NCBI GenBank assembly: GCA_029747585.1
Contig: JAPEVF010001386.1
Span: forward strand, 1-10,342
DNA from: Pleurotus djamor
Lineage: Eukaryota > Basidiomycota > Agaricomycetes > Agaricales > Pleurotaceae
Length of the DNA: 10,342 nucleotides
Reading direction: 5' to 3'
Shown here: in pieces, positions 8,681 through 10,342 of the stretch
Layout: every line of letters starts with the position of its first letter
Numbering within the stretch: position 1 is the first letter of the stretch
Made by a program: the position numbers and the translations under genes
Notes under the pieces: model-generated
The model's input: the letters and a program-made list of their open reading frames with translations, nothing else
Database searches by the model: none
What the model was told of the DNA's origin: nothing

Positions 8681-9631
8681 ATGCGGCAGTCGACCGACGA
8701 TGAAGATGAAGGAAACTGTCGGATAAGCCACAAAGCTCCAAGTTCCAAAGGGTTGCGAGTTAAAGCAAACCAGAGGTGTGGGTGTTATGAAGCAGCAGTC
8801 TGGACACAGGCGAAGCGGATACGTGAGATCACAGATGAGGACGGCAAGAAGACGGTAAAGGAGAGCTCAGTCGAACCAAACCCCTATCTGCTTCACGTGA
8901 CTATCTCCTATCAGGACCATTCTGGAAGTAAATTCAAAGAATCGATGCTTCGACTTAGCTTCGACGCACCTTCGACAGGTACTTCCTTCTCAGTATGATC
9001 CATCACTATACTCTACCTCTTAACCGCGCCGTTCTTTTGGCCCTTACCGACGCTGAAATGTCCAATTATGCCACTGCACATACTTCATGCGTGCTCCAAG
9101 TCATGATCCACACGAAGGACAGGTACGTACGAGGTGGTAGTGGTTGAATACAGAGCCTTGATATCTTCCTTTAGAAAAGCAACCGTCGAAGACTTGACCA
9201 TATACTTTCTCTATCAACACCAGATTTCTGTAAGTACGAGTGTTTCATCTGGAGCATGAACGTTTGAACAAGCAAATTAACGCGCATACACCTACTGCAT
9301 AGTCTGCGGTAGAGGCTATTCTGCTCGGCGACGTCATTTCCCCAGGTACAGATCCTGTAATTATTAGAGGGAAAGAATTTACTTTGAGTGGAAGTGCGTA
9401 CATCGAGCTTCGTGCGACAAGATATAATCACTAATCGTTATTGCAGCGAAACGCGACTGGCAATACGGACAAAAGATTGACTGGCGGTGGGGGGATGAGG
9501 GAATGACCCCGCATCAGAGCAAATGGAGATTCCTGTTTGAAGTGAACAGAGAGGGCGGTAGAAATAGCAGGGCTTCTGGAGGCGAGCATAACCCAGCGAA
9601 AGTTAACCCTTCGGCGTCATCAGGCGATTGA
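8681..9631 (+). CDS. Multi-exon gene, unknown function
   Basis: Proposed exons are 8681-8978, 9101-9122, 9175-9229, 9303-9393 and 9447-9631, giving 216 residues. The introns are 122, 52, 73 and 53 nt, all GT...AG, and every junction keeps frame. The last three junctions are convincing, with GTACGT, GTAAGT and GTGCGT donors and a CACTAAT branch site in the last intron. The encoded segments read well: TVEDLTIYFLYQHQ, then LLGDVISPGTDPVIIRGKEF, then KRDWQYGQKIDWRWGDEG, and a Gly/Ser/Asn-rich end. Exon 1 includes a charged part (KRIREITDEDGKK) and a beta-like part (NPYLLHVTISYQDHSG). There is no signal peptide or membrane helix, so a cytoplasmic or nuclear protein is likely. I do not recognise the family. 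The start is uncertain: in-frame ATGs lie at 8516, 8660 and 8681. An alternative model starts at ATG 8995 and reads through 9122 in one exon, skipping exon 1. The 3' half is sure, the 5' half less so. Confidence 0.6.
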
Positions 9632-9976
9632 AGTTCCAGTGGGAGTGCGTGCGGAGACAGCGGGCAAAGTCTGAAATTTCTAGAGTTTATTATGTATATA
9701 TACAGAGATGCATCAAGGCATGACGAAGTCGTAAAGTCCGTTAACATATCGTGCGTCATGTAATACGTTATGCTTCATTAAGTGTTCAAATGGCGTCCGT
9801 GGAGTAAGCAGCAAGCGAAAGGAATGCGAAGGTTCTAGGGCGAACAAAGGTCGAAAGGTATGGGCCGTAGTCAGAGAAGATTTTTATGACGAGTCGTCTT
9901 TTAGGTGAGGCTTTAAGGTCTTGAACCAAGGGTCAATGAACTGAGACGATGCTTTTGAAGAACAGAAAACATACAG
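9632..9976. other. Intergenic region between converging genes
   Basis: No gene seen. The two flanking genes point toward each other, so this should contain both 3' untranslated regions and polyadenylation signals. An AT-rich patch (TATGTATATATACA, near 9690) could belong to the 3' end of the rightward gene. Confidence 0.5.
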
Positions 9977-10342
9977 TCAATTATGTGTGACGTGGAGTAC
10001 TTGCTGGCGACCGTCAGGCATGGTTCCAAGGTAAACGACATCGCCGAGGTGCCAATTATTGCGGGTCCTAGCGTAGGGCATTAATGGGGCTATTGATTTA
10101 TCCAGAGTAGTAATCGTGATAGGCATTCCGAGCTCCAGAGAGATGCTTAGAGCGCGAAGAATAACCGCAGGCGTCTTCCGGAGGAAACGGCCATACGAAG
10201 TGTTTAACAAGGCTGGATCGAGCTTCACGAAGGCGTCGGGAGCTTTCGCTGGAGGGAGTTGAGATGACTGCGTGTACGAGGAGAAGTCTATTATGACTCA
10301 CGTGGTTCCCTTACGGTGTCCTGAGGGATGAGATGGTAGTGT
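9977..10342 (-). CDS. 3' end of an unknown gene, cut by the window edge
   Basis: The last two exons of a gene entering from the right: the end of one exon at 10342-10315, a 47-nt intron (10314-10268, GTAAGG...ACGCAG), and a final exon 10267-9977 ending in TGA. The junction is in phase 0 and reads through without stops. The final exon encodes 96 residues that look like a folded domain (SYGRFLRKTPAVILRALSIS, then TRNNWHLGDVVYLGTMPDG) and no low-complexity tail. There is no membrane helix in the visible part. I do not recognise the family, and the start and most of the protein lie outside. A second donor-like GTGAGT at 10301-10296, inside the intron, was not used because it would bring a stop into frame. 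Confidence 0.68.

Noticed and set aside
8597..8866. Minus-strand open stretch of 89 codons with a membrane-like segment (SFVAYPTVSFIFIVG), considered as part of a STE3 receptor
   Set aside because: It has no ATG, no receptor landmarks and no other helices on either side, and it lies antisense to a better-supported exon.
9752..9763. Reading TGC-GTC-ATG-TAA as a second pheromone CaaX end
   Set aside because: Only two residues follow the cysteine instead of three, and no MDxF-type start or small frame lies upstream.

Overview
The window looks like nuclear DNA of a filamentous basidiomycete, probably an agaricomycete mushroom. Genes are split by many short introns (mostly 47-77 nt) with GT...AG borders and CTNA-type branch sites. 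Two genes encode fungal secreted proteins of known type (WSC and GH25). The strongest taxonomic marker is a 44-residue prenylated pheromone precursor of the basidiomycete mating type. No tRNA, rRNA, CRISPR array or intact transposon was seen. All multi-exon models below were assembled by eye from splice signals, frame continuity and family motifs.

Left part (1-5122). After about 670 nt without genes comes a TATA box and a small membrane or secreted protein gene on + (759-1415) that looks broken by a frameshift and an in-frame stop. Next are two well-supported leftward genes: a secreted protein with two WSC domains and a cysteine-rich tail (1904-3283, seven exons), and a GH25 lysozyme-like muramidase (4008-5060, seven exons, one of only 8 nt). 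Between them, on +, lie two cysteine-containing open stretches that resemble pieces of a PAN/Apple-type domain and look like a gene relic. Both intact genes have a TATA box about 55-60 nt upstream of the start.

Middle (5123-7935). This is gene-poor and holds the pheromone precursor gene on - (6427-6561). It has a TATA box and a candidate intron in its 3' untranslated part. No STE3-type receptor is visible in the window, so whether this is the mating-type locus itself or a satellite pheromone gene cannot be settled here.

Right part (7936-10342). A leftward Ser/Pro-rich open frame of unknown function (7936-8517) abuts a rightward multi-exon gene of unknown function (about 8681-9631). The 3' exons of the latter fit together well, while its start is uncertain. 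The window ends inside a third unknown gene on -, whose last two exons are visible.

The two secreted proteins could both act at cell walls: WSC domains bind glycan, and GH25 enzymes cut bacterial peptidoglycan. The pheromone gene has no visible functional link to them. Their proximity may be chance.
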